A stretch of DNA of 64,000 bases, taken from Branchipolynoe longqiensis (Eukaryota; Annelida; Polychaeta; Phyllodocida; Polynoidae). The stretch lies in contig CM059202.1 in assembly GCA_030323885.1 (NCBI GenBank), positions 45,774,849 to 45,838,848 of the forward strand, read 5' to 3'. Below are positions 60,756 to 64,000 of this stretch, piece after piece; position 1 is the stretch's first letter; each line of letters opens with the position of its first letter. The translations under genes and the position numbers were made by a program. A model generated the notes under the pieces. That model made no database searches, had not been told where the DNA came from, and saw nothing but the letters and a program-made list of their open reading frames with translations.

Positions 60756-61209
60756 TCATCGTGTCAGTACACAATCAAAATTATTCCATTTGACCATTAC
60801 AAAAGAAATTATATCAGACATAAGATATCATGGAGATGTATTTAGAAAACATGTGCATTACAAAATATTAAAAAATATATGAGTACCTCTTGAGTATGAA
60901 AAAAAACAATTGAGGAATAAATATATTTACCACCAAAAAAAAAACACCCAAGGAGACAGAAAAGGTTCAATTTGAAACCAAAAAAATTACCCAGATTTCA
61001 TTCTACATATTTAACTTAGATATGGACGCACTTATTAAACATGTTTTACCACAATATATGGGAATACTGAGGTAATTTAATAGAACCTGTTATTTCAGAA
61101 GCCTATGGTGTCAGAGTTTTGGCATGCATGCCGAAACTAATTTAGCACATTTTAACTTGAAATATTTCAAAAGTTTGCCATTTAAGATGAAAGTTACTTC
61201 AAACTGAAG
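60756..61209. other. No gene seen
   Basis: A-rich unassigned DNA. 61080-61150 resembles the complement of 53080-53120 and 53330-53360 ('TATGGTGTCAGAGTTTTGGC'). Confidence 0.4.
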
Positions 61210-61265
61210 GTTGATTGATTGATTGATTGATTGATTGGTGGTTGCTTTACACCGTGTCGAGAATT
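61210..61265 (-). mobile_element. LINE 3' tail fragment
   Basis: (GATT)n 'GGTGGTTGCTTTACACCGTG', complement of the 34-545 LINE end. Confidence 0.6.
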
Positions 61266-61313
61266 TTATTTTTTTTGTTCAAGTAAAAGGTTGATTAAAA
61301 CAATCAATTTGGG

Positions 61314-61634
61314 CAAAGACCCTATAATACTAAGACGGCTCACTCAGCCTGTACTGTGTAATCAAAATGATCAAACCCACCACTGGGTGCGCTGGCTGTT
61401 CCCTTGGTTAAACAGGTGCTATATTATATGTATAAATGTATATATGAATGTGAAAGATGTGTGATGATGGCGATGCTGATGATGATGCTGATGATGATGG
61501 GTATTTGTTCATAGCAATTCCATATTGATGTGTATTCATACTTACCTATCTCATGTATAATATAATTGTATGTGTTTACATGTGAAACGCCAACCAGCAG
61601 CTGGGCTGATCAAACCCACCACAAGGTGGCACTG
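61314..61634. mobile_element. X2: second copy of the X MITE, inverted, right end lost
   Basis: 'CAAAGACCCTATAATACTAA' followed by the X1 interior in reverse order ('GCCTGTACTGTGTAATCAAA' through 'ATACTTACCTATCTCATGTA'). The CTCF-like motif is at 61619-61632. A SINE-A body begins where the right TIR should be. Confidence 0.8.
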
Positions 61635-61636
61635 CG

Positions 61637-61895
61637 AAGTCAAACCAATGACTTATAAAATTGATACATGTCAACTCCTAGCCTGGCGCTCAGCATTAAT
61701 AGTATAGGGCAAGGACTGGTTAGCTCAATGTCAGGATAACGTGACTGACTGAGATATCGGGTCATGGCTGGCACCCTGAATTCCCAGTGGGACAGCACTA
61801 TAAAGACGCCATGAGTGTACACTATCACAAGTCGGCACCCATCCTGATATGACCTTAGATGTTGCCAGGATGTAAAATTCCAACAACCAACAACC
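61637..61895 (+). mobile_element. SINE-A, head missing
   Basis: 'GTCAAACCAATGACTTATAA' through 'GACCTTAGATGTTGCCAGGA' and an AAC-rich end. Confidence 0.83.
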
Positions 61896-62049
61896 CCCTG
61901 TCTCACCCCGTCCCCCTCTCCCTACATGGCAACCAGTCCAGACGTGTCGTGATGTCACTATTGGGTGTATCGCGAGTATCAACGTCCTAAATAGTGCTAC
62001 AACCACCAAAGTGTGCGGATACACACATAAGAACACACGGATACAGAGG

Positions 62050-62315
62050 ATATGTATCCTGTGATGTATAACACGATATAAGGAGGAGGAATAAAGGGAA
62101 AAAAACTAAACAAAAAGGAGACCGTTAAAAAAGGCGGGAAACGGCCAGGAGGAGGCCTCTACCCAGGATCTGTATCCTGTGATGTAAAAAAACATATAAG
62201 GAGGAATAAAGGAGGAAAACAAATCAACAACAAAAAACAACAAAAAAACCCACAAAAACACAGAAACAGTGAGACCGTTAAAAATGGCGGGAAACGGCCA
62301 GGAGGAGGCCTCTAC
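62050..62315 (+). repeat. Duplicated LINE 5' UTR unit
   Basis: Both copies contain 'TGTATCCTGTGATGTA', 'ATAAGGAGGA', 'GAGACCGTTAAAAA' and 'GGCGGGAAACGGCCAGGAGG'. In copy 2, 'AAAATGGCGGGA' supplies the ORF1 ATG; in copy 1 the same place reads 'AAAAAGGCGGGA' with no ATG. Confidence 0.85.
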
Positions 62316-62832
62316 AAACCACAACAATGCCAATCCTACAGGAGGAAAAACGGTGACCAACACAAACGATAACACCATGACAACTGAAGAAAAAACATTA
62401 TGACGAAAGAGGAAATAATCAGTCCAGTGATAGAGACGGTTAAAAGAGAATTGAGATGGGAAAACATGCCCAAAAAAACCAACAACAATGATGGACAAAA
62501 TACAAACGAAATGGACAACGGATGGAACAGCACGGCTAAAGATACAGACCAAAACTGGAACAAACTCCAGGAGCTCCAAGTAGCATACAACACTCTAAAA
62601 ATTGAGTGTGCCTGATACAAAGCAAGGATACACAAATAAAATGGGAGAAATCCTAAAAGAAATCAAGGAAAGCTTAAAAAATGATGCGATAAAATACTCC
62701 AGCCACACCAGGAATACTGAATATTGGGCAAGTGGATACCAACATGGCGCAGCATCGGGGAGAACTGGAACTACAAACCTTGAGTATCAAACACTAAATT
62801 TTCCTATCTTCTATAAAATAACCCACAACTAA
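62285..62832 (+). pseudogene. LINE ORF1 remnant
   Basis: ATG at 62285 ('MAGNGQEEAS') stays open for ~39 codons. The frame then changes near 62395 to 'MTKEEIISPVIETVKREL', and again near 62610 to 'MGEILKEIKESLKNDAIKY', ending at 62832. The Lys/Glu-rich helices could be a coiled coil, as in many ORF1 proteins. No RNA-recognition or zinc motif is visible, so the assignment rests on position. Confidence 0.5.
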
Positions 62833-63109
62833 CACAGAAATAATGCTAAGCTATTTCATGTAACTAACAGAATAGCAACACATGTAACTCTCCTCCCTTT
62901 ACACAGGTTACATGAATGCTGTTATTATCTCAAGGGGGTCGCAAATGCCCATGCACTGGTACCTGCACCTCAGCAACCTAATAACACATAAACAAAATAA
63001 ATATGAAACAAAATCAAACTAATCTGACATCCACTGCTTTATCCATGGTTGAGGAAATTGAGTGCAGACTAGGCAGGGGCACACACTTCACCCACTTAAA
63101 GTGCTAGAG

Positions 63110-63880
63110 TGCATACAATAAACTAGACCTGATAAAACTACACCTAAAACATGAAGACATTGATGTACTAACAATGTCAGAAACCTGGTATACTGACGAA
63201 CACCACAACAATATTCTCAACATAGATGGGTATAGGCTTGTACGTGATGACAGAAAAACATTAAATGAAACACAACAAACAAACAAAGGTGGGGGTCTAG
63301 CTATATACTGCAAACTCACCAAAAACTTAGATGCTGAAACACTAGAAACAGCAAATATTTCAGAACAACACATAGAACTTGTATGGTGCTTAATAAAAAA
63401 TGATAAGCAAGCAAACACAGCCATAGCAAGACTGTACAGGAAACATAGACAGCTTCCTTGAGGCCCTCGAAAAAAGTGTTTAGCACAGTACAAAAATTAT
63501 CAACTGCAGAAATTTTCATTGTGGGTGATCTTAATATAAACGATAACTCAAATGAAAAAACAAACTAATGCTGCAGACCACTATCAAAACCATAGGCCTT
63601 CAACAGATAATCACAGAAAATGTCAGACTCAGTGAAAATAAGCTTGGCAATTGACCTAATACTAACCAACTCCAACCATGCAACAAAAGGGGTCACCAGA
63701 AGCTGGGGTATTAGTGACCACGAGCTAATATATGTAACCAGAAAAAAAATTAAAACCAAAAATCAATATCAATACAAGATGGGTAGATCACTGGTAAACT
63801 ACTCAAAAGAATCACTAGAAAACCACCTAGAGAGTAAAGAATTTCTTTTTAAAAAGGAACAAAAATGATATTAACATTTT
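63110..63880 (+). pseudogene. LINE ORF2 apurinic-like endonuclease domain, frame-shifted
   Basis: Frame 1 (63110-63461): 'KHEDIDVLTMSETWYTDEH' with the S-E-T-W catalytic strand, 'GYRLVRDDR' and 'GGGLAIYCK'. After a shift, 'AEIFIVGDLNINDNS' near 63508 carries G-D-x-N. After another shift, 'AIDLILTNSN' and 'ISDHELIYVTRKK' (63620-63868) carry the S-D-H motif. All three landmark motifs of CR1/Jockey-type endonucleases occur in order, but at least two frame shifts break the protein. 'PWVNNKPIAPI' just before 64000 is the usual lead-in to the RT. Confidence 0.82.
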
Positions 63881-64000
63881 CTGGAACAATATCATTATGC
63901 AAATAACAACCTGACTAAACCAAATGTGCCCAATACAAAAACTAAAACTAAACAAAAAACAAGATCCATGGGTGAACAATAAGCCAATAGCCCCGATAGA

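Larger units (their letters stand above)
62045..64000 (+). mobile_element. LINE 5' half (runs off the window)
   Basis: A 5' UTR present as two tandem copies (about 62050-62163 and 62164-62315), an ORF1 remnant and an endonuclease region; the RT should lie beyond 64000. The A-rich composition differs from the neighbours. Several frame shifts show it is not intact. Confidence 0.8.

Overview
Organism and overall character. This is a eukaryotic, non-coding, repeat-dominated window. It shows no bacterial-style operons and no complete host gene. It is packed with tRNA-derived SINEs, truncated LINEs, MITE-like DNA transposons, minisatellites and one 500-N assembly gap (23780-24279). The repeat at 57200-57455 resembles one I associate with gastropod genomes, so a mollusc, probably a gastropod, is the best guess (inference only).

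Names used below. SINE-A: head 'GCGGTGGCCGAAT...', tail 'GACCTTAGATGTTGCTAGGA', with a variant tail called SINE-Ab. SINE-B: Ser/Leu-like head. SINE-C: the putative gastropod repeat. SINE-Q: tRNA-Gln-like head preceded by a 99-bp leader that is often tandemly amplified. E1-E5: 'CAGGGATGAAAG' elements. H1-H8: 'CC(T/C)GTCACA' or 'GTTCACAC' elements with TTA/TAA duplications. P1-P2: pogo-like compound MITEs. X1-X2: MITEs carrying a CTCF-like motif.

Layout. 0-7.7 kb: a truncated LINE in a 99-bp leader, nested SINEs, and an almost intact Ngaro-type tyrosine-recombinase retrotransposon (1548-7129, minus strand) inside a 60-bp minisatellite. 7.7-20 kb: E1-E3, a 70-bp minisatellite, a 1-kb element with terminal inverted repeats (TIRs), a SINE-Q array, a tandem of 5S rRNA 3' halves, a SINE-A with a perfect 13-bp duplication, and H1. 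20-24 kb: a short-LTR Ty3/gypsy-like element with gag-protease and integrase but no reverse transcriptase or RNase H. 24-30 kb: the gap, inverted GT/CA-rich blocks, a hAT-like MITE and a 1.1-kb purine tract. 30-41 kb: large SINE-Q arrays, a 63-bp minisatellite, H2, a perfect 22-bp hairpin, a candidate gelsolin-like exon, P1, and H3 nested in SINE-C. 41-50 kb: H4/H5, a long CA-rich minisatellite split by E4, a 17-bp minisatellite and more SINE-Q. 50-62 kb: tail-to-tail SINE pairs, a LINE 3' end, a candidate host promoter/first exon (52021-52309), P2, X1 and X2. 62-64 kb: the 5' half of a LINE running off the end.

How it fits together. The only coordinated gene sets belong to mobile elements. 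The most informative features are the Ngaro element with split direct repeats and a recombination footprint, the RT-less LTR element with near-identical LTRs, and the SINE-Q arrays in which every 99-bp unit repeats a Pol III A-box-like sequence. Host signal is limited to one exon-like fragment and a few promoter-like islands.
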